Shown: piece after piece, positions 8,325 through 17,801 of the stretch
Position numbering within the stretch: position 1 is the first letter of the stretch
Layout: the number at the start of each line of letters is the position of its first letter
Source of the DNA: Haloferax marinum
GTDB taxonomy: Archaea; Halobacteriota; Halobacteria; Halobacteriales; Haloferacaceae
Length of the DNA stretch: 64,000 nt
Assembly (NCBI RefSeq): GCF_009674625.1
Contig: NZ_WKJQ01000003.1
Span: 1-64,000, forward strand
Reading direction: 5' to 3'
Program-made: the position numbers and the translations under genes
Notes under the pieces: generated by a model
Seen by the model: only the letters and a program-made list of their open reading frames with translations
Database searches by the model: none
What the model was told of the DNA's origin: nothing

Positions 8325-11159
8325 ATGTCGGATCCACTACCAACGTTCGTCGTTGGCGTCGGGCAGGCGGGCATCGCGATGATGAACGCCTTACACGAGG
8401 CTTCGAAACGGAATGAAACGCAGGACTTCTTCAAGTACTTTGCAATAGATACCGATTCCGACACACTGTCATCGGTACCACCAGGGACGAAGAAGGCACG
8501 ACTCAACGTCTCTGATGCACACCTCGAAGAAGACAAAGCGACCTACCCGTACCTGTCTGAGGACGCAGAAATTGGTAGTAAAGGAGCAGAGCGCCAGCGC
8601 CCCGTCGGTCGGTACAAATTAGATAGCCGCGGCAAGCAGACGTTCGACGACTACTTCAAAGAACTTCGAAACGAAATCCGAGAGCACTATCAGAAAGTAG
8701 ATTATACGTTCCGAACCGGGCGCGATTCGTACAACATCTTCTTGCTACACTCGCTGGGTGGAGGGACCGGAAGCGGGACCTTCCCCCTCCTCTCTGCGAT
8801 GTTGAACAAGATCGCCAAATCACTCGACACCCAGGACCCGAATCTAGATGTGTATCTCGGGGCTGTCGGCGCCGTTCCGAAGGTCGATTTCGATCCGTCG
8901 TACGCCACGCCGCCGGGTAACGAGATGTACTATCCGAACGCGTACGCGTCACTCAACGATATTAGTACCATGATCGGGGCCGGGGACGACCCCGTCGACA
9001 TTCCGCTCTATTCGAAGAATTTCGGGATAGGAGGTGCAAACCCGGACCTAGAAGAGCGCGTCGTCGACGCATTCGAGGGGAACTCGATTCCGCTCGAACG
9101 AGCACCGTTCAACGATCACTGGCTCATCGGAGTCGATGAGGACCTGATCGTTCAGGGACGCGAGACGACGTTTGTCGAGGATTACACCGACCAACTCAAT
9201 CGTAGGGTCGCAGAGGTAATCTATGCGCTGTCCGAGATGGAACAGTCCGTCGAGAACTGGTCGAGTCGGGCGAAAGGTGATTCACCGCTTGGAACGATTG
9301 GCCACGCAAAGATAACTGTCCCTCACGAACAGGTCCACGAGTTCTGCGAGATGAAAGACCGGCTCGGTGACCTCGAGACGCTCGTCGAAGAGACGATTCC
9401 GGGGCAACTGGAGACGTTGCAGGATACGAAAGACGACCTGGAGGGAATCAAACAGGACCCCACGTCGGTGGATCTCTACCTCGAAAACGCGAACGAACGC
9501 AGAACGTCGTACCGAGGGCGGTTCGAGAGAGAACTCGGTGCCGGTAACTCGCTGGTGATGAACAGTTCCGCAGAGGACGTAGAACGTGTCCTCGACTCGA
9601 TCGAACACGAGGCGAACTCTGACGGGAGCGAGGGTGACGACCAGGCAACGTCGTCGGATGCAGCAGCGAAGATCGAAGCGACCCGTTCCAACACGCAGGC
9701 AGAGCAACTGTTGCTCGCGACCGAAGAGCTCCAAGAGATGTTGGACCATCCGAACGCAGCCCCCTCGGTCGTGGGTTACTGGGAAGAGGTCGTCTCCGGC
9801 CAGTGGAAGAAGTTCAACATGGCCGACAAGACGCGGTACGGCGGTGCCGCGACGACTACCCTCGAAGGAAAAGTCGACGGGCTAAAATCGTTCTTCAAAG
9901 AGAGTATTTCGGAGTTCGAAGGCAAACTCGAGAACGTCGACCTCGATATCGTCGGGCAGACATTGGACGCGCTCCCTCCGTGGCACCCGTTCTTGGAGAG
10001 TGAGCGAGAGGAAGCCGAGCGAAAACTCGACACCCTTCGGGACAACCGAGACACGCTACTCGAAGCGAACGGACGGTACAAGCGAGTCGAGGCCATGAAA
10101 GAGGTCGTTCAGACGCGACGAAAACAAGCTAAGCAGCGACTCGACCAGAAGATCAGCGACGTGAACTCACTGATTACCGAGCGGCAAAACACGAAAGACG
10201 AAACGCAAGCCGAGATCGACGAACTCGAGCGATCGATCGAGTCCGAAAAAGAGGTCCTCGCCTCCTCACGGACTGGAAAACGGCTCGGTGTCTTCCCTCT
10301 TCGTCCCGACAAACTCGACGAACTGACGTTACACCGTGTCGAGAACGAACTGAACAGTCTGGACGATTACGTTGCCAACGAGTTTATCGACGAACGAAAG
10401 GTCGAAAACGGAGTCAACAAGTGGCTCAATAACGCGACGAGTTGGAACGATTCCGTGGGGCAGATGAACTACACCGGTATCAGGGAAGTCACCGGTCGTC
10501 AGGAGATGTGGCTCCTGTACCACGATGACAACGAGAAGTATGCTCGTGAGAAAATCGACGAGATGCAAGGTGGGGTGACCCGTCGGTCTGGGAGTGACAG
10601 TATGATGGACTACATCAACGACCCATATTCGATTATGTTTGTCTCCTTCGACAACCAGGGGCCGGTCGAGGGACTCCGGATATACCAGCGGATGCACGAG
10701 ATGGCCGAGAAGAACCAGCTGTCGGCGATGGCGGGGAAGTACAACGATTACCGCCAATCGTTCGCATATCCCGAGTGGTACGACCGTGACGTCTGGATGG
10801 CGTTCCACATCAAAGATAAGGTCGAAGTCCCGAAACCACCCGAACTCGACATCGACCGGGTGAAAAAGCCCGACCTGAGTGGCGGTGAGAAAAAGAACTA
10901 CATCAATCGAAACGGCCTCGACTCGTACATATGGCATGGAACCATGTGGGAACAGTACGAGATGAGCGACGATAGCGAGGTGTTCGATGGGTTTAGTCGA
11001 ACCGTGGACGCCCTGACGTGGAGAGATATTCAGAAGGCGACACCCGATGCGGACCTGAAATCGCGATGGATCGCTGGACAAGTGGAGTGGGATGATGTCC
11101 TGCAGGGGTACGTCGAAAATATCGAGAACAGGAAAGAGATCCAAATCACGTTCGAGTAG
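8325..11159 (+). CDS. Tubulin/FtsZ-superfamily protein, long form C
   Basis: The longest paralogue (944 aa) and clearly closest to form A. Both share SLGGGTGSGTFPLL (about residues 144-157 here), NAYASL, PFNDHWLIGVDED, a tail block YNDYRQSFAYPEWY and a GTMWEQYE block near the C-terminus. The coiled coil is at about 561-648 (rich in Glu/Arg/Lys). A central linker near residues 430-460 is rich in Asp, Ser and Glu. Expected to be a GTP-binding cytoskeletal-type protein; the tail similarity to form A suggests the two share a partner. AAAACTTAAG at about 8291-8300, some 30 bases upstream, may be a weak TATA box. No T7-loop catalytic motif of the FtsZ NxDxxxD type was obvious, so GTP turnover is uncertain. 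Confidence 0.88.
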   Translation: MSDPLPTFVVGVGQAGIAMMNALHEASKRNETQDFFKYFAIDTDSDTLSSVPPGTKKARLNVSDAHLEEDKATYPYLSEDAEIGSKGAERQRPVGRYKLDSRGKQTFDDYFKELRNEIREHYQKVDYTFRTGRDSYNIFLLHSLGGGTGSGTFPLLSAMLNKIAKSLDTQDPNLDVYLGAVGAVPKVDFDPSYATPPGNEMYYPNAYASLNDISTMIGAGDDPVDIPLYSKNFGIGGANPDLEERVVDAFEGNSIPLERAPFNDHWLIGVDEDLIVQGRETTFVEDYTDQLNRRVAEVIYALSEMEQSVENWSSRAKGDSPLGTIGHAKITVPHEQVHEFCEMKDRLGDLETLVEETIPGQLETLQDTKDDLEGIKQDPTSVDLYLENANERRTSYRGRFERELGAGNSLVMNSSAEDVERVLDSIEHEANSDGSEGDDQATSSDAAAKIEATRSNTQAEQLLLATEELQEMLDHPNAAPSVVGYWEEVVSGQWKKFNMADKTRYGGAATTTLEGKVDGLKSFFKESISEFEGKLENVDLDIVGQTLDALPPWHPFLESEREEAERKLDTLRDNRDTLLEANGRYKRVEAMKEVVQTRRKQAKQRLDQKISDVNSLITERQNTKDETQAEIDELERSIESEKEVLASSRTGKRLGVFPLRPDKLDELTLHRVENELNSLDDYVANEFIDERKVENGVNKWLNNATSWNDSVGQMNYTGIREVTGRQEMWLLYHDDNEKYAREKIDEMQGGVTRRSGSDSMMDYINDPYSIMFVSFDNQGPVEGLRIYQRMHEMAEKNQLSAMAGKYNDYRQSFAYPEWYDRDVWMAFHIKDKVEVPKPPELDIDRVKKPDLSGGEKKNYINRNGLDSYIWHGTMWEQYEMSDDSEVFDGFSRTVDALTWRDIQKATPDADLKSRWIAGQVEWDDVLQGYVENIENRKEIQITFE

Positions 11160-11588
11160 GCGACGAATCTGAGGTACACTGGGTGCTCCTTTTCGGAGCG
11201 CTCAAATCTGCCTGGCCTTCGAGGACACGAGGAGGGGCCAACACTCGACCTCGAATTGCAGGTTCGTCAGGTAGCTAAGGGCTGGCTTTTCCTTGGGAAT
11301 CGATGAACCAGCCGCATGCACCACGATTTACTATCGCACCTAAATCGAATCGAACGGCGAGCGGGGGGCAGCGCTTTGGTACACACCCAGATACGTTGAA
11401 CTAGACGTCGCTGTCTCGTGGCTGTTTGGGATGTAGTCTGCAGGGGTTCACTTCTCTGAACAGTGGTCAGAGAACGGCCCCATTTATTTATCTGGGTACA
11501 TTTGAGCAGATATACTGACCCACAGAACAATCCTCTATGCAGTCGACCGTACGACTCGCGTCGAGGAGGTCAAGAATCACAGCTACCG
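11160..11588. other. Intergenic region with a promoter, no gene seen
   Basis: About 430 bases. A TATA-like CATTTATTTA at 11481-11490 probably serves the GH31 gene with a leader of roughly 80 bases. A short minus-strand open frame is basic and lacks motifs, so it is not called. Confidence 0.45.
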
Positions 11589-13853
11589 ATGGCGTCCAAT
11601 GACAACAATAGCCTCGGACTCACCCGTCGTCTACTACTCGCCACGGGGGTCGTCGCGATAGTGTTCGGATTGTTCAACCGTGTGCGAGAATGGTTCCCCT
11701 TTGCGGACGATGATGACCCGAGATTGGAGACGGCCGTAGAGTCGACGACAGAGCAGGTTGGGAGCTATCAGATACGGTGGAACGATGGTTCGAACGGAGC
11801 TTCGACGTTAGAAATCCAGGACCTCGACCAGTCGACAGACAACAGTTGGAGCACACCACCGGACGAGCCGTTCATCGCTGTCTCTGATGTCGACTTGGAC
11901 ATGATGGAAAGTCGAGGGTCGTACACTATCGAAGAGCGCGTGCGGGAGACGTACGACCTCCAATCCGTCGAGTCGATTCGCCGACAGTCGGATACACTAC
12001 TTATCACGGGGCAGTTATCTAACGGCAACGACTCGGTACCGTACGAACTCAGACTCGACGAGACTGCAGAGGGCCATCTACGGATGCGAGTAACGTCGGA
12101 GTTGACTTCTACGGGACGTCTCGAACTTCGGGGGGTTTCGAACCCTGAAGAACGATTCTACGGGTTCGGAGAGCAGTTTTCGCATCTCGATATGAACGGC
12201 AAGGCCGTCGCCATTCTCACGCAGGAACAAGGTATCGGTCGAGGGAAGCCAATCGTCTCCGAGGTCGCAGAACTCTTCTCGGATGGTTCGGCGGGAGATG
12301 CGTTCACCACCTATGCACCGATGCCGTACTATATGACCAACACCGACTACGCGTGCTTTCTCGAGAACACAGAGTATTCGGTGTTCGACATGAGCGAGCC
12401 GCGGACAGTAGCGGTTCGCGTGTACGCCGATCAACTCACTGCGAGACTGACGTTCGGTTCCGAACCGCTCGACCTGCTAGAGTCGTATACCGCCTACACC
12501 GGTCGCATGTCTCCGCTCCCAGACTGGTTCCACGATGGCCCCATCGTTGGGATGCAGGGTGGAACGGAGAAGGTGAGGACGGTCTTCGAAGAACTCCAGA
12601 GTCGTGACACCCCGTTGGGAGGGTTCTGGCTACAAGATTGGGTCGGACAACGAACCACCCTCGCAGGTGATCAACTCTGGTGGAACTGGGAACTCGACAG
12701 GTCACACTATCCAAATTGGGAAGAGTTGGTCGAGACGCTGCAACGAGAGGATGTGTATCTGCTGGGGTACATCAACCCCTACTTGAGCGACGTGTCCGGA
12801 AAGGCCAACGTCGAACGGGATTTGTACGAGGAAGCACGCCGAAATGGCTACTTTGTCGAGACTGAAGATGGAAATCCCTACGAAATCACCATAACCACGT
12901 TCGATGGCGCAATCCTCGACCTTTCGAACGAAGACACACGGCAATGGCTGAAGAGTATTATCCAAGAAGAACTGCTTGAAAACGGATTCCGAGGATGGAT
13001 GGCTGACTTCGGCGAAGGGCTACCGCTCGATGGAGTGCTAGACGCGGCCAATCCACACGAGTTCCACAATCGATATCCGGTCGAGTGGGCACGGGTGAAC
13101 GAGGACGCCGTGACTGAAGTGGGAGCCGACCAGTCGGTTTTCTTCACTCGAGCAGGCTACACACGGAGCCCGGCACACAGCAGACTCTTCTGGGAAGGAG
13201 ACCAACTCGTTACGTGGGACGAACACGACGGGTTCCGGACCGCCATCTTGGGTCTCTTGACTGGTGGTCTCTCTGGGATTTCGTTGAACCACAGCGATGC
13301 CGGTGGATACACTACGATGTCGAAGTTTGGAGTCGGGATCGACCGAAGTGAGGAGTTGCTCAAACGATGGGTGGAAGCGAATGCGTTCACCGCAGTCCTG
13401 CGCACACACGAAGGGAATCAGCCGGCTTCAAACGCACAGATATACGACACGGACGAGTTGCTCGACCATTTCTCTCGGTTCGCAAACGTTTACGCCGCAT
13501 TCAAAAATTATCGAGAGGAGCTGATGCAGGAGGCGGCCGAACGAGGAGTTCCTGTCGTCCGGCATCCCCTCCTCCACTATCCCGACGACCCCCGCGCTCA
13601 TCGGATGACCGACCAGTTCATGCTTGGCAGTGAGTTCATGATTGCACCAATCGTCGAAGAGGGGGAACGTAGTCGCCGTGTATACCTTCCGGAAGGTGAG
13701 TGGATTCACCTTTGGACGGGAGACTCCTTCACCGGCGAAACCGACCAGACGGTATCGGCGCCGATCGGAGAACCTCCCGTTTTCCATCTCGCTGGCTCCG
13801 AGGTCGCGTCGACTGTCCGGTCAGAACTGGCGTCCCGAGCAGTTCTCGAGTAG
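11589..13853 (+). CDS. Exported GH31 alpha-glycosidase, YihQ (sulfoquinovosidase) relative
   Basis: A 754-aa GH31 (beta/alpha)8 retaining glycosidase. The N-terminus has TRRLLLATG followed by a hydrophobic stretch, a Tat-type signal or anchor, so it probably acts outside the membrane. Catalytic residues are visible: nucleophile Asp473 in WMADFGE and acid/base Asp538 in WEGDQ. Blocks QDWVGQR, HSDAGGYTT, RTHEGNQ and PIGEPPVFH match E. coli YihQ closely. Of the YihQ sulfonate-binding residues, Trp304 and Tyr508 are kept, but Arg301 is Gln362 here, so a substrate other than sulfoquinovose is possible. The frame is open from 11463, but 11589 was chosen because the Tat motif follows directly and the TATA box lies at 11481. 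No transporter or sugar-sulfonate genes adjoin it. Confidence 0.85.
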   Translation: MASNDNNSLGLTRRLLLATGVVAIVFGLFNRVREWFPFADDDDPRLETAVESTTEQVGSYQIRWNDGSNGASTLEIQDLDQSTDNSWSTPPDEPFIAVSDVDLDMMESRGSYTIEERVRETYDLQSVESIRRQSDTLLITGQLSNGNDSVPYELRLDETAEGHLRMRVTSELTSTGRLELRGVSNPEERFYGFGEQFSHLDMNGKAVAILTQEQGIGRGKPIVSEVAELFSDGSAGDAFTTYAPMPYYMTNTDYACFLENTEYSVFDMSEPRTVAVRVYADQLTARLTFGSEPLDLLESYTAYTGRMSPLPDWFHDGPIVGMQGGTEKVRTVFEELQSRDTPLGGFWLQDWVGQRTTLAGDQLWWNWELDRSHYPNWEELVETLQREDVYLLGYINPYLSDVSGKANVERDLYEEARRNGYFVETEDGNPYEITITTFDGAILDLSNEDTRQWLKSIIQEELLENGFRGWMADFGEGLPLDGVLDAANPHEFHNRYPVEWARVNEDAVTEVGADQSVFFTRAGYTRSPAHSRLFWEGDQLVTWDEHDGFRTAILGLLTGGLSGISLNHSDAGGYTTMSKFGVGIDRSEELLKRWVEANAFTAVLRTHEGNQPASNAQIYDTDELLDHFSRFANVYAAFKNYREELMQEAAERGVPVVRHPLLHYPDDPRAHRMTDQFMLGSEFMIAPIVEEGERSRRVYLPEGEWIHLWTGDSFTGETDQTVSAPIGEPPVFHLAGSEVASTVRSELASRAVLE

Positions 13854-13897
13854 CAGCGTCCGTCCCTCGATATGACAGGACCACGAGCCACGGTGGG

Positions 13898-13908
13898 TTT
13901 TATTATAA
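13898..13908 (+). promoter_or_regulatory. TATA box
   Basis: TTTTATTATAA lies about 27 bases upstream of the ATG at 13930, the spacing of a leaderless archaeal transcript. Confidence 0.55.
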
Positions 13909-13929
13909 CTTCTGTCTATTGGACAGCCG

Positions 13930-14562
13930 ATGGACATCTCACTCTCGTTTCTCATTCCACTTATCATGCTAATCGTGGTGAACCTCGCCGAGAGTGCTCG
14001 TGAAGTCGACGTTATCGGTATCTTCCTCGAAGCCGACCGTGATGTCTACCTCTTCCATCTCTTCTGGCTGGATAAGCCCGTCCGACTTATCGGTGATTAC
14101 ACGTACGTTCTCGATAAAGTACTCGGAGATAACGACCAACCGACGTTCGGTCGATTGAATCTTATCCACTGGCTGAACGTCACGCTGGTCGGTGCAAGTC
14201 TGCTCCTCATCGTGTTCACTGCCACTGGGGTCGTGAAATATCTGCTCGGTTTCATCATCGTCGTGTTCTGGATGGCGCTTCCCCTCCTAGAAATCGAGGA
14301 GTACGACCATATGATGCGTACGTTCACCGATCCACTCGAACTTCGTTCGCTCTCCGTGCATGTCGTCTCCGCCGGGGTGCTCGGGGCGATACCACTGCTA
14401 CTCACCACCTTCGAAGAAGGTATGGGACTAGAGTTCCAGATCGGGTTCTCCGCCGTGTACATGATGCTCGTTATTGGCCAAGTGAATCTCTTCCTCGAAG
14501 AGCTCGAAGACGAGTTCGTGAGGCTCAAGCAGAGGGGGGTCTTCGATGGGTACGAAACGTAA
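13930..14562 (+). CDS. Membrane protein of unknown function
   Basis: A 210-aa protein with about four to five hydrophobic segments: residues 3-20, a pair near 80-120, one near 140-160 and one near 170-185. Acidic loops lie between them, and an amphipathic acidic C-terminus (FLEELEDEFVRLKQRG) follows. The start is supported by a TATA box about 27 bases upstream. No conserved motif was recognised. It stands between the GH31 gene and a convergent Lrp-type regulator and has no obvious operon partner. Confidence 0.65.
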   Translation: MDISLSFLIPLIMLIVVNLAESAREVDVIGIFLEADRDVYLFHLFWLDKPVRLIGDYTYVLDKVLGDNDQPTFGRLNLIHWLNVTLVGASLLLIVFTATGVVKYLLGFIIVVFWMALPLLEIEEYDHMMRTFTDPLELRSLSVHVVSAGVLGAIPLLLTTFEEGMGLEFQIGFSAVYMMLVIGQVNLFLEELEDEFVRLKQRGVFDGYET

Positions 14563-14752
14563 TTCGCGTGTTTCGAACCGAAGTTAGTCTAACAGTTCGA
14601 CGGGTTCTGCGGTGTCGCTACGAATTCAGTTACGGGTCGTTCCGTGTGCAAAGACTGTTCCTCACCGTAGCACAACAGAGGTGAGAAGCACACCGTTAGT
14701 CAGCAAGTCGTTGCAAAGTCGTGAGACCTAGACCGGAGAGAGACCGAACCCG

Positions 14753-15211
14753 TTATTCGTCTATTTCGAGTTCGAACTGGTCGTTCTCGGAGACGGCGTT
14801 CAGCACGACACTCGTGTTCGACTCTCGGATGTCTGCTTCGCTGAGAAGCGCCTTGATCTGGTGGTTCATGTCGTCGGTGTTCCGGAACTTGCCGATGGCG
14901 ATGACGTCGTAGTTACCGGTGACTTCGTAGACGGACACCATCCGTGGTTGTGCTTTGAGATAGTCGGTGATGTCGGAGAGCGCGTCACCTTCGACCTTCA
15001 TCTGGATGACTGCAGTCACGTCGAAGCCGAGTGCCTCGTAGTTAAGACGAGGCGTGTATCCTTCGATAACCCCCTCGTCTTCGAGGTCTCGAAGGTGGTT
15101 GGAGATGGTCGTCACAGACACGTCGAGTTGTTCAGCAAGATTTCGCAGACTCGTTCGGCCATCGTTGAGGAGTGCGTTAACGAGCTTCGAGTCGAGATTT
15201 TCGTACGTCAT
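14753..15211 (-). CDS. Lrp/AsnC-family transcriptional regulator
   Basis: A 152-aa regulator of standard length. The N-terminal winged helix (about residues 5-60) contains [33 protein letters not shown], typical of the family's DNA-binding helices. The C-terminal RAM domain (about 65-145) includes [16 protein letters not shown], the segment that forms the effector pocket between subunits. Members bind DNA as oligomers and respond to amino acids or related metabolites. It is divergent from the nitrilase-fold gene at 15409 with a 197-bp spacer and may control it. Confidence 0.9.
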   Translation of the reverse strand: MTYENLDSKLVNALLNDGRTSLRNLAEQLDVSVTTISNHLRDLEDEGVIEGYTPRLNYEALGFDVTAVIQMKVEGDALSDITDYLKAQPRMVSVYEVTGNYDVIAIGKFRNTDDMNHQIKALLSEADIRESNTSVVLNAVSENDQFELEIDE

Positions 15212-15408
15212 TACAACTACCAGTCAACCAGAAGCATTAGAACTTTGCGAATGTCCACTATCAGCCCAGAATCGAGGAAGTCATCAACTAGCCATGAGGT
15301 CGACACTAGTCACCCAAATATAGTGGTCGTAGTCGCGTCGAGCCCGATGGTTGGGTCGGAAACCAAGAGTCAATACCATACGGGTCGAGTACACACCGTA
15401 CACCCGAG

Positions 15409-16233
15409 ATGTCCCAGTTCGTGGCCGCAGCGTGTCAGATGGACACCAAAGACGACAAACAGGAGAATATCGACCGGGCGCTCGCGTTCGTCGATGAGGC
15501 CGCAGCAGCAGGTGCCAACTTCGTCGCGTTTCCCGAGATGGTGAGTTACATCGGGCCGAAGGACCGCTATTCAGACGTTGCAGAACCACTCGACGGTCCG
15601 ACAGTCCAACAGTTCGCAGCGAAAGCCCGCGAATACGAACTGTACGTTCACACCGGGAGTTTCTTCGAACACATCCCCGACTCCGACCGCGTGTACAACA
15701 CGTCGGTGCTCCTCGACCCCAGTGGGAACCTCGTAGACACCTATCGGAAGGTACACCTGTTCGATATCGAAATCGACGGTAACGTAGAGTATCGAGAGTC
15801 TGCCCGTGTCGCCCCCGGTGACGACGCAGTGACAGTAGAAACGGAACTCGCAACGTTTGGGCTCTCGATTTGCTACGACCTCCGGTTCCCGTCACTCTAC
15901 CAGACGATGGCACAGCGGGGGGCGAACGTCATGCTCGTTCCCTCCGCGTTTACTATGTTCACCGGGAAAGACCACTGGGAACCCCTCCTTCGCGCACGCG
16001 CGATAGAGAATCAATCGTACGTGATTGCTCCCGGCCAGATTGGCGAGAAGCCGTCGGCACCGCAGACGTACGGTCGGACGATGGTCGTCGACCCGTGGGG
16101 CAACGTCATCTCGAAAGCGAAAGACCGAGAAGAGATGATCACTGCAACTATCGACATGGCGTACCTCGAAGAAAAACGACAAGAGTTTCAGACCCTCGAG
16201 CACGCTCGCAGTTCGGTCTACGACAGTTCGTAA
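15409..16233 (+). CDS. Carbon-nitrogen hydrolase (nitrilase superfamily, Nit/omega-amidase-like)
   Basis: A 274-aa cytoplasmic hydrolase with the full catalytic triad of the superfamily: Glu43 in FPEM, Lys114 in YRKVHLFD and Cys155 in CYDLRFP. Length and sequence around the Cys resemble the Nit branch (omega-amidase or deaminated-glutathione amidase), which hydrolyses amides such as alpha-ketoglutaramate. Exact substrate is not determined. The ATG start gives a normal N-terminus (SQFVAAACQMD). It is divergent from the Lrp-type regulator. Confidence 0.88.
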   Translation: MSQFVAAACQMDTKDDKQENIDRALAFVDEAAAAGANFVAFPEMVSYIGPKDRYSDVAEPLDGPTVQQFAAKAREYELYVHTGSFFEHIPDSDRVYNTSVLLDPSGNLVDTYRKVHLFDIEIDGNVEYRESARVAPGDDAVTVETELATFGLSICYDLRFPSLYQTMAQRGANVMLVPSAFTMFTGKDHWEPLLRARAIENQSYVIAPGQIGEKPSAPQTYGRTMVVDPWGNVISKAKDREEMITATIDMAYLEEKRQEFQTLEHARSSVYDSS

Positions 16234-16663
16234 CCTGCGATAAATATCAGTATGAATACCATATTTGTACCAAGTATTGTATATTTTCGGCCACAAAGAA
16301 TATTAGTAGTATTGGCAGAATGTCTCATGAAGAAAGCTAAATCCAAATTATATATTCAGCATAAACAGATGTTAGATTATAAACCACAAATTTAGTAAAT
16401 CGTATATAATCGTTCTAACATACTAATGTTAACATAGTTTAGGTTTCTAAAGTAGTCAGATTCCGGTTGCAGCCGCGAGCGACCGCAGAGAGTATGAAAG
16501 ACCGTTCGAGGGGGTAGTATTACAAACGTACGTCTGTAATCTTAGCGTGGGGAGACTCTTGGAAGGCCTCCCACTACGGGTAACCTACTCTTCGTTGTCC
16601 GATATGATGGGACAGCAGTTTCGTTCCGGCGACCGAAGGCGGTGAGGAACGCGTGTCAGAACC
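16234..16663. other. AT-rich intergenic island, no gene seen
   Basis: About 430 bases. The part from 16240 to 16450 is much richer in A and T than the flanking genes and contains several TATA-like runs. No open frame, tRNA or clear inverted repeat was found. Confidence 0.5.
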
Positions 16664-17440
16664 TCACGAGAACGCGATGTTTAGTTCGAGTTCGTTTGCA
16701 GCACCCAGGAGGAGGTCAGGGAGTTCGTTCTCGAAATGTTCGCCCTTCAGTCGGTGAGAAGGACCAGTGACACTGAGTCCACCAATTGGCCTCCCATCAG
16801 CGTCTGTGACAGCGACACCGACAGCATGAGTTCCGCAGAGTGTCTCCTGTCGGTTGAAACTGTATCCCCGTTCTCGAATCTGCGCCAATTCCTCTCGAAG
16901 CACGTCAGGGTCAGTTATCGTCTTGGTCGTCAACTGTTCGAACGTCACGTGTTCGATATAGTCGGACAGTTTTTGCTCGGAAAACTCGGCGAGAATCGCT
17001 TTACCGGCAGACGCGGCGTACAGCGGGATTCGACTCCCGATTCCAGGGTCGGTTTGAACGGCGTTTTCACCGACAGAACGAGCGAGATAGACTGCGTCTT
17101 CGTGTTCCTCCACGAAGAACTGACACCGTTCACCCGTCGTCTCGGCGATCTCGGCTACCTTCTGCCGTATCAGGTCGTAACCCGCGTAGTTGTCTCTCGC
17201 GTTCATTCCAAAGTCGAGAAATCGAAGACCGAGATGGTAGCCTTCGCCACGGTGGACGATATATTCGAGGTCCTCCAATGTCCGCAGATGTCGGTGTACC
17301 GTACTTCTCGCGTAGTCGAGTTCGGCGGATACCTCTGAGACCGTCTTTCCCTGTCCTTCTTTAACACACTCCAAGACGTCGAAAAGCGTGCGCGCTGATT
17401 GGACGTTTGCGGGCACGTCGGGGGTGTCTGCAGGTGGCAT
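16664..17440 (-). CDS. IclR-family transcriptional regulator
   Basis: About 258 aa from the ATG at 17440. The N-terminal winged helix (KTVSEVSAELDYARSTVHRHLRTLEDLEYI) is followed by an IclR effector domain with GSRIPLYAASAGKAILAEF and GYSFNRQETLCGTHAVGVAV blocks, typical of haloarchaeal IclR regulators of sugar catabolism. An ATG at 17464 is also in frame. But ATATTTTATG on the minus strand (17463-17472) looks like the TATA box, placing transcription start near 17440, so the shorter form is preferred. An imperfect palindrome just upstream of that box (17471-17489) suggests autoregulation. Likely controls the enolase/LarA/SDR/FAH/TRAP genes that follow. Confidence 0.88.
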   Translation of the reverse strand: MPPADTPDVPANVQSARTLFDVLECVKEGQGKTVSEVSAELDYARSTVHRHLRTLEDLEYIVHRGEGYHLGLRFLDFGMNARDNYAGYDLIRQKVAEIAETTGERCQFFVEEHEDAVYLARSVGENAVQTDPGIGSRIPLYAASAGKAILAEFSEQKLSDYIEHVTFEQLTTKTITDPDVLREELAQIRERGYSFNRQETLCGTHAVGVAVTDADGRPIGGLSVTGPSHRLKGEHFENELPDLLLGAANELELNIAFS

Positions 17441-17467
17441 ATCCCACAGTATCGAGGGTGGCATAAA

Positions 17468-17489
17468 ATATGTTCGATATCATCGGACA
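17468..17489. promoter_or_regulatory. Palindromic operator candidate in front of the IclR gene
   Basis: TGTTCGAT, three bases, then ATCGGACA (17471-17489): arms of 8 bp matching at 7 positions. It abuts the presumed TATA box. The overlapping GAACATAT (minus strand, 17468-17475) recurs at 20183 and 23850 in front of other genes of this cluster. Likely bound by the IclR regulator. Confidence 0.5.
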
Positions 17490-17801
17490 CCTACAAGAAA
17501 GAGAAATACTGCAGGCCTCTATCGACACAAATCGAAGGACAGAGGCGTTTATACAGGTAATTGTCGTGTATTCTTCGCTCACTATTACGGGAGAATCACC
17601 GAAATAATGCTACTGGATTCCTGTGTCTGAGTCTGGAAAAAGCGGTTTCGAGGCTGCTCACTGACGGTTTCGAGAGAATCGACTATCCCTCGTCCCGGTT
17701 TCGCATCGTCGGACAAAAATCAGAGAAGAGTTCGAAACCGATGCTCGACTCGCAGTCGGGTGTTCGAACCGTCGTTCGTGAAAAAGACCGTGAACCGGGG
17801 G
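17490..17801. other. Intergenic region, no gene seen
   Basis: About 310 bases between the divergently oriented IclR promoter and the 3' end of the first enolase-family gene. No coding signal or repeat is apparent. Confidence 0.45.

Noticed and set aside
10329..11144. Minus-strand open frame inside tubulin-like gene C
   Set aside because: Lies wholly inside a conserved paralogous domain on the plus strand; the His/Val-rich composition is typical of an antisense frame.
11463..11588. Longer N-terminus for the GH31 enzyme
   Set aside because: The extra 42 residues precede a Tat-type signal, and the TATA box at 11481 lies downstream of that start.
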